Made by a program: the position numbers and the translations under genes. The notes beneath the pieces are model-generated. The model searched no databases, was not told the DNA's origin, and saw nothing but the letters and a program-made list of their open reading frames with translations. A stretch of DNA of 64,000 nucleotides from Clostridium rectalis (GTDB taxonomy: Bacteria > Bacillota > Clostridia > Clostridiales > Clostridiaceae): assembly GCF_900626095.1 (NCBI RefSeq), contig NZ_UYZZ01000001.1:310001-374000 (forward strand). The letters are read 5' to 3'. The first letter of the stretch is position 1. Each line of letters begins with the position of its first letter. Positions 53,988 through 63,385 of this stretch are shown one piece after another.

Positions 53988-54704
53988 ATGCGTAAAATAA
54001 GTTCTCAAATAAGTGTAGCTGTAGTTTGTGCTATACTTGGTTTTATGTTAGCTTATCAATTTAGGGTACTAATTAGGCAAGAAAATGCTGTAACTGTTAA
54101 TCCATATAATAGTACGGATATTGCAGCACAGATTGAGCAGTACAAAAAAGATAGGGAAAAATTAACAAAAAAAGTTGACGAACTTCAAGATAAGGTAAAA
54201 AAGTACGAGGAGGCAGCAGCAGGAAGAAATGATGCTGCTAAGGCACTTTTAAAAGAATTGGAGGATACAAGAATAATCACAGGAACTACAGATGTTCAAG
54301 GTGAAGGTATCATAATATATATTACACCTAATAGTGGAATATTTGGTGCGAATCCAGATGCTAGGGTATCGGATAAAAGCTTAGTAGAATTAATTAATGA
54401 ATTAAAATTTGCTGAGGCTGAAGCTATTTCAATAAATGATATAAGAATTACCGGGGCTACAGGGATAAGGGTTTCAGGAGATAGTATTTCTGTGAATGGA
54501 GAGGATAGAATTTCTCCTTCAAAGAAAATAGTAATAAAAGCTATTGGGGATAAGAAGAAATTACAGACAGTATTAGATTTCCCAGAAACTTTACAAAATT
54601 TCAAAGGAATCTGTGAAGTAAAGTATGAGCCAACTGATAATTTGAAAATAGATGCTTATAAAAAACAATATAAATTTGAGTATGCAAAGCCAGTAAAAGA
54701 GTAA
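53988..54704 (+). CDS. ylxW: DUF881 protein (YlxW-like)
   Basis: 238 aa. N-terminal membrane helix (ISVAVVCAILGFMLAYQFR), a coiled coil (about residues 48-95) and the DUF881 domain (TDVQGEGIIIYITP, LVELINELKFAEAEAISINDIRITGATGIR). The family flanks sbp in Bacillus and Clostridium near divIB. Its role is unknown, possibly envelope or division. AGGAGG precedes the start. Confidence 0.9.
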   Translation: MRKISSQISVAVVCAILGFMLAYQFRVLIRQENAVTVNPYNSTDIAAQIEQYKKDREKLTKKVDELQDKVKKYEEAAAGRNDAAKALLKELEDTRIITGTTDVQGEGIIIYITPNSGIFGANPDARVSDKSLVELINELKFAEAEAISINDIRITGATGIRVSGDSISVNGEDRISPSKKIVIKAIGDKKKLQTVLDFPETLQNFKGICEVKYEPTDNLKIDAYKKQYKFEYAKPVKE

Positions 54705-54743
54705 GAGTTAAGTTATTATAAAAAGAGTAAGAGGTGATAAAAA

Positions 54744-55097
54744 GTGATTGCATTTTTGGGACTAATAATAGGAATAATAATAGGTACTGTCTGGAATATT
54801 AACATTCCAGAAAAATTTTCACCATATATGTCGGTAGCTATACTGGCATGTTTAGACTCAGTATTTGGAGCTATTAGAGCAAGTCTTTCTAAAAATTTTA
54901 GGGCGGATATATTTATATCAGGTTTCTTCGGAAATTCTGTGCTTGCAGCTGGATTGGCTTACTTAGGAGATAAACTAGGTGTTCCTATATATATAGCTGC
55001 TGTAATAGTATTTGGAGGACGAATTTTTGATAACTTTGCAATAGTTAGAAGGTTGTTATTAGAAAAAGCAAGAGGTCACGCTAATGAGGTGAAGTAA
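54744..55097 (+). CDS. sbp: Sbp, small basic membrane protein (DUF1290)
   Basis: 117 aa, three to four membrane helices. FLGLIIGIIIGTVWNI, PYMSVAILACLDSVFGAIRASLSKNF and FGGRIFDNFAIVRRLLLEK are the family blocks. Function is unknown. It always sits between DUF881 genes near divIB/ftsZ in Firmicutes, and does here. GTG start behind GAGGTGAT. Confidence 0.9.
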   Translation: MIAFLGLIIGIIIGTVWNINIPEKFSPYMSVAILACLDSVFGAIRASLSKNFRADIFISGFFGNSVLAAGLAYLGDKLGVPIYIAAVIVFGGRIFDNFAIVRRLLLEKARGHANEVK

Positions 55098-55820
55098 GTG
55101 AGAAATAATGAAGCTAATATTTTTATGTTTATAGCTTCCATAATCATAGGGATTTTAATTGCTATGAATATGAGCTTTTCTAGAGAAAGTAAAACTATAT
55201 TTTTAAGTAGTAAGCAATACCAAGATGCTTATGCATATAGAAATAATCTTTTAAATGATATAAGTAATTTAATTGATAAATGTAATAAATATGAAAATAA
55301 ACTTGAAAAATATGAAAACAATACAAAAGATACAAATAAGATAACACAAGAGGTAGAGAAGGAACTAAATCAAAATAAGGAAATTTTAGGATTAACTGAT
55401 CTTAAAGGGCCGGGAATTAGAATGACACTTAAAGATGCAAATACTGATTTTGTAGTAGATAGATATGAATATAAGCTTAGGTTAATTCACAACACTGATA
55501 TAATACATGTTATAAATGATCTTATAAATGCAGGAGCAGAGGCCATAGCTATAAATGGTATCAGATATGTTCCAACAAATGGTATATATTGTAATGGAGC
55601 TTTTTTAAGGATTAACGGAATCCAAGTAGGTGCACCATTTTACATAGATATTATTGGAAATAAGGAATCATTGAAATCTTATATGGAATCAGAAGAGAGC
55701 TATACTAAATTACTAATGTTAAGAAAAATATCTGTGGAGATAGAAGAGGAAGATAATATTAAAATTCCAGCTTTTAATGGTGAAATTAAAAATAAATTTA
55801 TAAATTCAGTAAGTAAGTAG
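55098..55820 (+). CDS. ylxX: DUF881 protein (YlxX-like)
   Basis: 240 aa, paralogue of the 53988 protein with the same layout: N-terminal helix (IFMFIASIIIGILIAMNMSF), coiled coil (about 45-95) and DUF881 domain (GLTDLKGPGIRMTLKDAN, HVINDLINAGAEAIAINGIRY). GTG start directly after the sbp stop; GAGGTGAAG inside sbp provides the ribosome site. Confidence 0.88.
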   Translation: MRNNEANIFMFIASIIIGILIAMNMSFSRESKTIFLSSKQYQDAYAYRNNLLNDISNLIDKCNKYENKLEKYENNTKDTNKITQEVEKELNQNKEILGLTDLKGPGIRMTLKDANTDFVVDRYEYKLRLIHNTDIIHVINDLINAGAEAIAINGIRYVPTNGIYCNGAFLRINGIQVGAPFYIDIIGNKESLKSYMESEESYTKLLMLRKISVEIEEEDNIKIPAFNGEIKNKFINSVSK

Positions 55821-55898
55821 ACAAAAATGCAGGAATTTTAAGTTTTATGAAGAATATTTAAAGTAAGAAAATATTATAGCGTTAAGGGGACGGTAGTA

Positions 55899-56579
55899 AT
55901 GTCGATAGCTGAAAATATAAAAAATATAAAAAATATCATTGAAGATGACATTAATTTAATAGCTGTATCTAAGACTAAGCCATTTAAAGACATTGAAGAA
56001 GCCTATAATGCTGGAATAAGAAATTTTGGAGAGAATAAAGTTCAAGAATTATCAAGTAAAATGGAAATTTGCAAACATAAGGATATAAGATGGCATCTTA
56101 TAGGACATCTTCAAAGAAATAAAGTTAAGTATATTGTAGGAAAAGTGTATCTTATTCATTCACTAGACAGTGTAAGATTATTAAATGAAATTGAGAAACA
56201 ATATAAAAGTAATGGGGAAATTGCTAATGTATTAATTCAAATTAATATAGGTAGAGATGGAAATAAAACAGGATTATTAATAGAGGATTTAGATGAGCTA
56301 ATTAGTCTTTGTGAAAAATGTGATAATGTAAAAGTAAAAGGCTTAATGGCTATAATACCAATAGGAGATGAAAAACAATGTAGAAAATATTTTAAAGAAA
56401 TGAAGACATTATTCGATAAATTAAAGAGAAATACATTTAAAAATATTGAGATGAAGTATCTTTCTATGGGTATGACAGGAGATTATAAAATTGCTATAGA
56501 AGAAGGTTCTAACATGGTTAGAATTGGTGAAGGTGTATTCGGTAAAAGAAATTATAATATAAATAAGGAGGAAGATTAA
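55899..56579 (+). CDS. yggS: YggS/YlmE, PLP homeostasis protein
   Basis: 226 aa. PLP-binding fold III barrel protein without known catalysis. Lys25 in AVSKTKPFKDIEEAY binds PLP. FGENKVQEL, RWHLIGHLQRNKVKY, QINIGRDGNKTG, LSMGMTGDYKIAI and VRIGEGVFG are conserved. It belongs to the ylm group next to sepF. TAAGGGGACGG lies upstream of ATG 55899. Confidence 0.95.
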   Translation: MSIAENIKNIKNIIEDDINLIAVSKTKPFKDIEEAYNAGIRNFGENKVQELSSKMEICKHKDIRWHLIGHLQRNKVKYIVGKVYLIHSLDSVRLLNEIEKQYKSNGEIANVLIQINIGRDGNKTGLLIEDLDELISLCEKCDNVKVKGLMAIIPIGDEKQCRKYFKEMKTLFDKLKRNTFKNIEMKYLSMGMTGDYKIAIEEGSNMVRIGEGVFGKRNYNINKEED

Positions 56580-57035
56580 ATGGCAGGTAAAGTTTTAACA
56601 AAGGTTATGGGTATGTTTGGCTTAGAGGACGAACTTGATGAATATGAAGAAAATGAATTAGAAGAAAGAGAATTACAAGAGGAAGAAATTGAACCTTTAA
56701 TTCATTCATCTAATAAGAAACAAGGAAAAGTTGTTAGTATACATACTGCAGCTACGCCAAAAATAGTTATATTAAAACCTAATAGCTATGATGAAGTAGT
56801 AGATATTTGTGATAATTTAAAAAATAGAAAGATTATAGTTATAAATTCTACTGGGCTTGATCCTAAAATAGGACAAAGACTTTTAGATTTTGTAAGTGGT
56901 GCTACATATGCTTTAAATGGAACTCTTGAAGAAATAGAGAGAGGAATATATATAGTGTCACCTTCAAATGTTGAAGTTGATAGTGAATTGAAAAGTGAAT
57001 TAAGTAATAAAGGAATTTTTAGTTGGAATAAATAA
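56580..57035 (+). CDS. sepF: SepF, FtsZ-membrane linking protein
   Basis: 151 aa. N-terminal amphipathic membrane-binding helix ([17 protein letters not shown]), a long acidic linker (about 18-42), and the FtsZ-binding core ([41 protein letters not shown]). The ATG directly follows the yggS stop, and AAGGAGG lies within the yggS end. Confidence 0.95.
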   Translation: MAGKVLTKVMGMFGLEDELDEYEENELEERELQEEEIEPLIHSSNKKQGKVVSIHTAATPKIVILKPNSYDEVVDICDNLKNRKIIVINSTGLDPKIGQRLLDFVSGATYALNGTLEEIERGIYIVSPSNVEVDSELKSELSNKGIFSWNK

Positions 57036-57049
57036 TATTGGAGGGCACC

Positions 57050-57313
57050 ATGAATTTTGCATTTTATAAAATTTTGGATATGCTTTTTAACTTTATGGAA
57101 TGGGCTATACTTATAGATGTAATATTATCATACGTAATGCGTGGTAGTGAAAATGCTTTTACTCAAATAGTGCATACTATTACGGAACCCTTGCTAACTC
57201 CTGGTAGAAAAATACAAGAAAAAATTCTACCAGGTCTTATGTTGGACTTTTCACCTGTTTTTGCTATATTAATAATATATTTAATTAGAAATATAGTATT
57301 TGCAATAATATGA
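57050..57313 (+). CDS. ylmG: YggT/YlmG family membrane protein
   Basis: 87 aa, two membrane helices (about 10-28 and 67-85) around a conserved loop (TEPLLTPGRKIQEKILPG). The family is linked to membrane protein or division functions but poorly understood. The frame opens at TTG 57038, but GGAGGGCACC fits ATG 57050. It overlaps ylmH by 4 nt (ATGA). Confidence 0.9.
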   Translation: MNFAFYKILDMLFNFMEWAILIDVILSYVMRGSENAFTQIVHTITEPLLTPGRKIQEKILPGLMLDFSPVFAILIIYLIRNIVFAII

Positions 57314-58083
57314 TAGATAAAAAGCAATTCCTAGATTATTTTACTTATGAAGATAAAAACAGGCTTTCTCAAATTTATGATAAGATATTATTTTGTAATA
57401 AAACTGGTATAACTACTTTTACAGAGGAGTTCTTCACTCCATTAGTATGGAAAGTATTACAAGGGTTAAGAGATAGTTTACCAGTACAAATATCCTCCAA
57501 TGGAGTTTTTATGCAAAGTGAGAGAAGAATAATAGCTTTTTCAATAGATCAGGTGTGGGAATACCCAATAGTGCTTTTGAGAATTAAAAGTAAATCTTCT
57601 TTTAAAAAACTTTCTCATAAAGATTTTTTAGGTGCGTTAATGTCTTTAGGAATAAGAAGAGAAAAAATAGGAGATCTTATAATTTATGAAAATTGCTGTT
57701 TTGTAACGGTTAGTGAGGGCTTAGAGAATTTTATTTTATGTAATTTAATATCTGTAGGAAATTGTCCTTGTGAAGTTGAAATTGTTGATATTTATTCAGA
57801 ATATATACCAGATTATAATTTTGAAGATTTAAACCTTATAAGCACTTCTTTAAGATTAGATTGTATAGTTAGTTCTATAATAAATTTATCTAGAAATAAA
57901 TCTTTAGAATTGATATCTTCTGGAAGGGTACTTCTTAATTATATGACTGTAAGAGAAAAAAATAAGATAGTTCAAAAACAAGACATTATAACTATAAGAG
58001 GATTTGGTAAATATAAATTCATAGAAGATTTTGGATTTACTAATAGTGGAAGATTAAGAGTTTTAATTAAAAAATTTGTTTGA
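57310..58083 (+). CDS. ylmH: YlmH, S4-domain RNA-binding protein
   Basis: 257 aa. The N-terminal YlmH domain includes GALMSLGIRREKIGDL. The C-terminal S4 domain (about 180-245) has LDCIVSSIINLSRNKSLELISSGRVLLNY and ITIRGFGKYKF. Bacillus YlmH has been implicated in rescue of stalled ribosomes. Standard place between ylmG and divIVA. Confidence 0.93.
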   Translation: MIDKKQFLDYFTYEDKNRLSQIYDKILFCNKTGITTFTEEFFTPLVWKVLQGLRDSLPVQISSNGVFMQSERRIIAFSIDQVWEYPIVLLRIKSKSSFKKLSHKDFLGALMSLGIRREKIGDLIIYENCCFVTVSEGLENFILCNLISVGNCPCEVEIVDIYSEYIPDYNFEDLNLISTSLRLDCIVSSIINLSRNKSLELISSGRVLLNYMTVREKNKIVQKQDIITIRGFGKYKFIEDFGFTNSGRLRVLIKKFV

Positions 58084-58098
58084 TTTGGGGTGTTATTA

Positions 58099-58710
58099 AT
58101 GAAAATCACTGCAATGGATATAACAAGTAAAGAGTTTAAAAAAGGCTTTAGAGGATATGATATGGATGAAGTAGATGAATTCCTAGATAAGATAGCTGAG
58201 GATTATGAAGCCTTATACAAAGAGAATTCATTTTTAAAAGAAAAGTTAAACAATATGGAAGAGAATGTAAAACATTATTCTAGAATGGAAGAAACTATAC
58301 AAAATACACTTCTCTTAGCACAGAATGCAGCAGAACAAGCTAAAAAAGCTGCTCAGAAGGAATCTGATTTTATAATAAAAAATGCTAATGAAACCGCTCA
58401 GAAGTTATTAGATAAAGCCCATAGTGATGTTATAAAAATTAATGATGATTATCAAAATACTAAACAAGAATTTGTAATGTTTAGAACAAAATTTAAAAAC
58501 TTTATGCAATCACAGATAGAGATGTTTGAAAAAATGGAACAAGGTTTTGTAAAAAACTATAATATAGGTAGTTCTATAGAGGAATTAGAAGAAAAGGATA
58601 TAGAAATTGAAGGGGAAGAAAATAATATAGAATTTTCACAATTAGAGATAAAAAAGGATGTAAAAGAAGATAGTTTAGAGGAAATTAAAAATTTTTTTGT
58701 TAAGGATTAA
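58099..58710 (+). CDS. divIVA: DivIVA, curvature-sensing polar/septal protein
   Basis: 203 aa. The conserved N-terminus KITAMDITSKEFKKGFRGYDMDEVDEFLDKIAEDYE carries the membrane-binding motif; the remainder is coiled coil (about 30-160) with an acidic tail. It recruits Min or other polar proteins and often helps sporulation. The frame opens at GTG 58090, but TTGGGGTG fits ATG 58099. A terminator follows. Confidence 0.95.
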   Translation: MKITAMDITSKEFKKGFRGYDMDEVDEFLDKIAEDYEALYKENSFLKEKLNNMEENVKHYSRMEETIQNTLLLAQNAAEQAKKAAQKESDFIIKNANETAQKLLDKAHSDVIKINDDYQNTKQEFVMFRTKFKNFMQSQIEMFEKMEQGFVKNYNIGSSIEELEEKDIEIEGEENNIEFSQLEIKKDVKEDSLEEIKNFFVKD

Positions 58711-58740
58711 ATCTCGCTCACACAAGAGTGAGATTTTTTA
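58709..58740 (+). terminator. Terminator after divIVA
   Basis: AAATCTCGCTC (58709-58719) pairs with GAGTGAGATTT (58726-58736), with one G-U pair, then TTTT. It ends the second dcw unit. Confidence 0.88.
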
Positions 58741-58774
58741 TATGGGATATTATAATAAGTAGTGAGGTGATTAT

Positions 58775-59857
58775 ATGAGAGAAATAAAAATAAATTTAAA
58801 AAGGCCATATACAATTTACATAGACAGCAATCTAGATAAACTTTTTAATACAATGAATGAATATAAAATAAAGAAAAATGATACTTTATTTTTAATAACG
58901 GATGATAAAGTAAGTGGTTTATATAATGATATAATATTAAAATTTGAAAAACATTTTAATATTAAAAAATATTTTTTTAATAATGGCGAACTAAATAAAA
59001 ATATGACTACTATTCAAGGAATATATTCTTTTTTAATAGAAAATAATGCAAATAGAGATAGTATTTTAATTGGACTTGGGGGAGGAGTTGTGGGAGATTT
59101 AGTTGGATTTGTAGCTGCAACTTATATGAGGGGAATAAGATACATTAATATTCCTACTACACTGTTATCTCAAGTGGATAGTTCTATAGGTGGAAAAGTA
59201 GGATACAATTACAATGGAATCAAAAATATAGTGGGGAGTTTTTATAATCCCGAATTTGTATTTATATCAACTAATTTTTTAAAAACATTAGAGAAAAAAC
59301 AATTTATTGATGGATTAGGTGAAGTTATAAAGTATTCTTTAATAAAGGATAAAACTCTTTTGGAATATATAAAAGAAAATATTAAGGGTATAGCTGAAAA
59401 AGAAAATGATAAAATGCTTTATATAATAAGAAGTTGTTTGAGTATCAAAAAATATTTCGTAGAAATAGATTATAAAGATACTGGAATAAGAAATCTTTTA
59501 AATTTTGGACATACAACAGGTCATGCAATAGAAATTACATCTAATGGTAAATTTACTCATGGTGAATCTGTTGCATTAGGAATATTAGTAGCTATTAAGA
59601 TGTCAGAAAATATTTTAGATTTATCTAATGAAATATATAATGATGTGGAGGAAGTTTTAAAAAAGCTAGGATTACCTATAGAGTACAAAGTTGACAATTA
59701 TAATTTATTTATGTATGCTATTAATCATGATAAAAAAAATGGCAAAAAAATAAGATTTGTTTTGCTTCAGGACATAGGAAAAGGTAAAATAAAAGTAGAA
59801 GTAAATAATGAAGATATTTTAAAAGGAATAAAACAAAGCATAGATAAAGGGGAGTAA
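58775..59857 (+). CDS. aroB: 3-dehydroquinate synthase
   Basis: 360 aa. Converts DAHP to 3-dehydroquinate, second step of the shikimate pathway. NAD-binding GLGGGVVGDLVGFVAATYMRG, TTLLSQVDSSIGGKVGYN and the zinc ligands in GLGEVIKYSLI and LNFGHTTGHAIE are present. AGTGAGGTGA precedes ATG 58775. The next gene begins 5 nt downstream. Confidence 0.97.
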   Translation: MREIKINLKRPYTIYIDSNLDKLFNTMNEYKIKKNDTLFLITDDKVSGLYNDIILKFEKHFNIKKYFFNNGELNKNMTTIQGIYSFLIENNANRDSILIGLGGGVVGDLVGFVAATYMRGIRYINIPTTLLSQVDSSIGGKVGYNYNGIKNIVGSFYNPEFVFISTNFLKTLEKKQFIDGLGEVIKYSLIKDKTLLEYIKENIKGIAEKENDKMLYIIRSCLSIKKYFVEIDYKDTGIRNLLNFGHTTGHAIEITSNGKFTHGESVALGILVAIKMSENILDLSNEIYNDVEEVLKKLGLPIEYKVDNYNLFMYAINHDKKNGKKIRFVLLQDIGKGKIKVEVNNEDILKGIKQSIDKGE

Positions 59858-59862
59858 GAAAG

Positions 59863-60555
59863 ATGATTATAGGAATTATTGGAGCAATGATTGAGGAAGT
59901 ACAGCCACTTTTAAATGAAATAAAATTAGAAAAAAAAGTTCATAAAGCACAAATGGAGTTTAATTATGGAAAACTTTGGGATAAAGAAGTTGTTATTGTG
60001 AAAAGTGGTATAGCAAAAGTTAATGCAGCTATTTGTACTCAAATATTAGTAGATGATTTTAATGTGGATGCAGTAATTAATGTTGGTGTAGCTGGTGGAG
60101 TTGCAAAGGATATTTACCCAGGAGACGTAATTGTTGCGGATAATTTAGTTCAACATGATGTGGACTCTACTGTATTTGGAGATAGAAGAGGGCAAATACC
60201 AAGAATAGATACTTTTGATTTTAAATGTGATAAAAATTTAATATTAAAGGTTAAGGAGGCATGTAAAAATATAGATCATTGTAAGTGTTTTGTGGGAAGA
60301 ATAGTTACAGGTGATCAATTTATAGCTGACAAAGAGAAAATAAAATGGTTAAGTGAGGAGTTTAATGCATTAGCATGTGAAATGGAGGGCGGAAGTATAG
60401 CTCAAGTTGCATATCTAAATAATATTCCTTTTGTGGTTATAAGATCTGCATCGGATAATGCTAACAATGGAGCGCATATGGAATATGAAGAATTTAAACC
60501 TATTGCAGTTAATAATTCAGTAAGAATACTTAAAAACATGATAAAATCTATGTAG
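59863..60555 (+). CDS. mtnN: 5'-methylthioadenosine/S-adenosylhomocysteine nucleosidase
   Basis: 230 aa. Removes adenine from MTA, SAH and 5'-deoxyadenosine. IIGIIGAMIEEVQPLL, INVGVAGGVAKDIYPGDVIVAD, TGDQFIA, ACEMEGGSIAQVA (substrate-binding Glu) and VIRSASDNAN (catalytic Asp) are all there. It is embedded between aroB and aroF with 5 and 11 nt gaps, an unusual neighbourhood suggesting co-transcription with the aromatic pathway. Confidence 0.95.
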   Translation: MIIGIIGAMIEEVQPLLNEIKLEKKVHKAQMEFNYGKLWDKEVVIVKSGIAKVNAAICTQILVDDFNVDAVINVGVAGGVAKDIYPGDVIVADNLVQHDVDSTVFGDRRGQIPRIDTFDFKCDKNLILKVKEACKNIDHCKCFVGRIVTGDQFIADKEKIKWLSEEFNALACEMEGGSIAQVAYLNNIPFVVIRSASDNANNGAHMEYEEFKPIAVNNSVRILKNMIKSM

Positions 60556-60566
60556 GTGATAAATTA

Positions 60567-61364
60567 ATGAAAGATTTACTAGTTGATTTAAAAAGTGGAG
60601 ATAAAATTACTGTTCAAGTTGGAAATGTCATAATTGGGGGAGAAGAAAAAATTTTTATATCTGGACCTTGTTCAGTTGAAGATTATGATTCAATGCTTAC
60701 TATGGCAAAAGAATTAAAAAATGTTGGAGTAAACATATTAAGGGGAGGGGCTTTTAAACCTAGAACTTCCCCTTATGACTTTCAAGGACTACAATTTGAA
60801 GGGCTTGAAATATTAAAAAAAGTAAGTGAAAAAGTAGGCATTCCTATAGTAACGGAAATAATGGATACTCGACATATTGATAAATCCATAGATCTTATAG
60901 ATATGATACAAGTTGGGTCTAGAAATATGTATAATTATAGTTTATTAAAAGAAATAGGGAAAACAAAAAAACCTGTATTATTAAAAAGAGGAATGAGTGC
61001 TACTTTATCTGAGTGGTTATATGCAGCAGAGTATATAATGGCTGAAGGTAATGAAAATGTTGTGCTTTGTGAAAGAGGAATTAGAACTTTCGAAAATTAT
61101 ACTAGAAATACTCTAGATTTAAATGCGGTGGCTGTCATAAAAAATAAATATAGACTACCTATTATAGTAGATCCAAGTCATGGAACAGGACTTAGGGAAA
61201 TAGTACCTACTATGAGCTTAGCTGCTATTGCTACAGGAGCAGATGGTCTTATGATAGAAAGTCACATTAGTCCTGATAATTCAGTATCAGATGCTAGAGA
61301 AACGATTACAATAAAGAGTATGGAACATATAATAAAAAGAATAAAATCTAGAAAATTATATTAA
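60567..61364 (+). CDS. aroF: DAHP synthase, type I-beta (AroF)
   Basis: 265 aa. Condenses PEP and erythrose-4-phosphate. FISGPCSVEDYDSM, RGGAFKPRTSPYDFQGLQ, VTEIMDTRHID, QVGSRNMYNYSLLKEIGK, LLKRGMSATL, LCERGIRTFE and VDPSHGTGLREIV are the family blocks. The short form has no visible N-terminal ferredoxin-like or chorismate mutase domain. Feedback control is therefore not evident from sequence. Confidence 0.96.
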   Translation: MKDLLVDLKSGDKITVQVGNVIIGGEEKIFISGPCSVEDYDSMLTMAKELKNVGVNILRGGAFKPRTSPYDFQGLQFEGLEILKKVSEKVGIPIVTEIMDTRHIDKSIDLIDMIQVGSRNMYNYSLLKEIGKTKKPVLLKRGMSATLSEWLYAAEYIMAEGNENVVLCERGIRTFENYTRNTLDLNAVAVIKNKYRLPIIVDPSHGTGLREIVPTMSLAAIATGADGLMIESHISPDNSVSDARETITIKSMEHIIKRIKSRKLY

Positions 61365-61387
61365 ATACCGATTTGGAGAGATAAAAA

Positions 61388-62689
61388 GTGAATACAAATT
61401 CTATTATTATAAAATCTGCAGGTGGACTTGTGAAAAAAAATTATAGTATGTTAGGGGATAAATCTATAGCCCATAGAGCTATTTTATTAGGAGCTTTAGG
61501 TAGTGGGGAATATAAAGTTAAAAATTTTCCTAACAATAAAGATTGTAGTACCACTTTAAACTGTATGATGCAACTTGGTGTGGATATAAAAAAAATAGGC
61601 AATACACTATATATAAGTTCTCCAGGATATAGTAATTTTAATAAAAAAATTTATAGCTTAAATGGGGAAAATTCGGGAACTACAGTGAGGCTAATTTCTG
61701 GAATATTAGCTGCTTTAGGAATTGAAACTAAAATTATAGGAGATGAATCTTTAAGTGGGAGGCCTATGGGAAGAATAGTTGAGCCATTAGAACTTATGGG
61801 TGGAAAAATTAAAATGGAAGATAATCATCTTCCATTATATTTTCATAATAATAGTGGGATGCATGGAATAAATTATCATATGAAAGTGGCATCAGCACAG
61901 GTGAAATCATGTATACTTATGGCAGGTTTTTTATCTAAGGGTGTTACTAAAGTTATAGAAAATATGTATACTAGGGATCATACAGAGAGAATGTTTAAAT
62001 TCTTAGGTGCGGATATAAAAATTATAGATAAAGAAATAGTAATTAGAAATTCTAAATTACAATGTAAAGATATATTTATACCAGGTGATATTTCCTCTGC
62101 GGCTTATTTAATTGCATGTTGTATATTGGGAACAGGATGTACTATAACCATTACTGATGTGCTATTAAATGAAAGAAGAAGGAAGTATATAGATATTTTA
62201 AAAAGTATGGGTGCAAAAATAAAATACAATACAACTAAAATATTAAATGAAGAAAAAGTAGGAGATATTGTTGTATGTAGTGGAATTTTAAAGGGTACTA
62301 GTATAGATAAAAATATAATTCCATATATAATAGATGAAATTCCTATATTATCTTTATTAGCGGCATTTGCCAAAGGAGTTACTATTTTTAAAGGTGTTGA
62401 AGAGTTAAAATACAAAGAGAGTAATAGAATAGAGGCTATAATATATAATTTAAACAACATGGGAGTGAAAACTAAATTTGATGGAGAAGATCTTATAATA
62501 TATGGTGAGAAAAAGTACATAGATAAAAATATTTATATAAAGACATTTAATGATCATAGGATTGCTTTAACATTTTTATGTGCTGCTGTTAGAAGTAAGG
62601 AAACTGTGTTTATAGATAATTGGGCATGTACGGATATATCCTTTCCTAATGCAATAAATTATTTTAAGGATTTTATAAGAATAATTTAG
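61388..62689 (+). CDS. aroA: EPSP synthase
   Basis: 433 aa. 5-enolpyruvylshikimate-3-phosphate synthase. GDKSIAHRAILLGALGSGEYK, NSGTTVRLISGILAAL, GDESLSGRPMGRIVEPL, ASAQVKSCILMAGFLSKG, IIDEIPILSLLAAFAKG, YKESNRIEAI and FNDHRIALTF are present. GTG start behind TTGGAGAG. The pathway genes aroC, aroE and aroK are not in the window. Confidence 0.96.
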   Translation: MNTNSIIIKSAGGLVKKNYSMLGDKSIAHRAILLGALGSGEYKVKNFPNNKDCSTTLNCMMQLGVDIKKIGNTLYISSPGYSNFNKKIYSLNGENSGTTVRLISGILAALGIETKIIGDESLSGRPMGRIVEPLELMGGKIKMEDNHLPLYFHNNSGMHGINYHMKVASAQVKSCILMAGFLSKGVTKVIENMYTRDHTERMFKFLGADIKIIDKEIVIRNSKLQCKDIFIPGDISSAAYLIACCILGTGCTITITDVLLNERRRKYIDILKSMGAKIKYNTTKILNEEKVGDIVVCSGILKGTSIDKNIIPYIIDEIPILSLLAAFAKGVTIFKGVEELKYKESNRIEAIIYNLNNMGVKTKFDGEDLIIYGEKKYIDKNIYIKTFNDHRIALTFLCAAVRSKETVFIDNWACTDISFPNAINYFKDFIRII

Positions 62690-62749
62690 TTATGTTGAAG
62701 GGAAAATAGTTATAGTAAACCACTTTTGTAGAAAGGGGATTTTATAACT

Positions 62750-63385
62750 ATGAATAAAAATGAAATGACTAAATTTAAAAAAAGACTTCTAAAAGAAAAA
62801 AGTGATGTAGAAGAAATTATAAAACTTATGAAAAAAAATGAAACTATTACTTCTAATACTGAAGCATCATCCGAATTATCTACTTATGATAATCATCCAT
62901 CGGATACAGCCACTGAACTTTTTAATAAAGAAAAAGGATTGGCACTTAAAGAAAATGAACTAAATATTTTAAAGAAGATAGATTCTGCTTTAAAAGATAT
63001 AGAAGAAGGATCTTATGGAAAATGTAAAGGCTGTGGTAAAAAGATCAATAAAGAAAGATTGAATTTTATACCTTATGCAGAGTATTGCGTTTGTTGTCAA
63101 AATAATATAAATGCCCCAGTTAATTATAAAAAAGAAAAAACAAATTTTGATGCCAAAAATAGGGCAATAGAAGAAAAGGCTTTAGGACGCTTTGCTGGAT
63201 ATGTTAATAATGATTTTAGTTTAAAAAATAAAGTACAATTTGATTCAGAGGATAGTTATCAAAGCGTAGCAAGATTTAATAGATTAGAAAATGTATATGA
63301 TGAGTATTTTGATGATGAGGAGGATGGATACGTAGAGCCAGTAGAAAAAATCAGTAATGAACAATATAAAAGAAGTTTAGAGTAA
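62750..63385 (+). CDS. YteA-type DksA/TraR zinc-finger protein
   Basis: 211 aa. Coiled-coil N-terminal half with DNHPSDTATELFNKEKGLALKENE (a DksA-like tip region) and one C4 zinc finger, CKGCGKKINKERLNFIPYAEYCVCC. The acidic C-terminal part is specific to the YteA group of spore formers. A transcription role by RNA-polymerase channel binding is inferred from DksA. AAAGGGG precedes ATG 62750. A long A+T-rich gap follows, with a hairpin at 63466-63488. Confidence 0.88.
   Translation: MNKNEMTKFKKRLLKEKSDVEEIIKLMKKNETITSNTEASSELSTYDNHPSDTATELFNKEKGLALKENELNILKKIDSALKDIEEGSYGKCKGCGKKINKERLNFIPYAEYCVCCQNNINAPVNYKKEKTNFDAKNRAIEEKALGRFAGYVNNDFSLKNKVQFDSEDSYQSVARFNRLENVYDEYFDDEEDGYVEPVEKISNEQYKRSLE

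Noticed and set aside
54296-54604. Minus-strand frame opposite the DUF881 gene
   Set aside because: No ribosome site, and the coding strand is well supported.
62104-62520. Minus-strand frame of 138 codons opposite aroA
   Set aside because: aroA is fully conserved on the other strand. The frame has no ribosome site and only mirrored composition.
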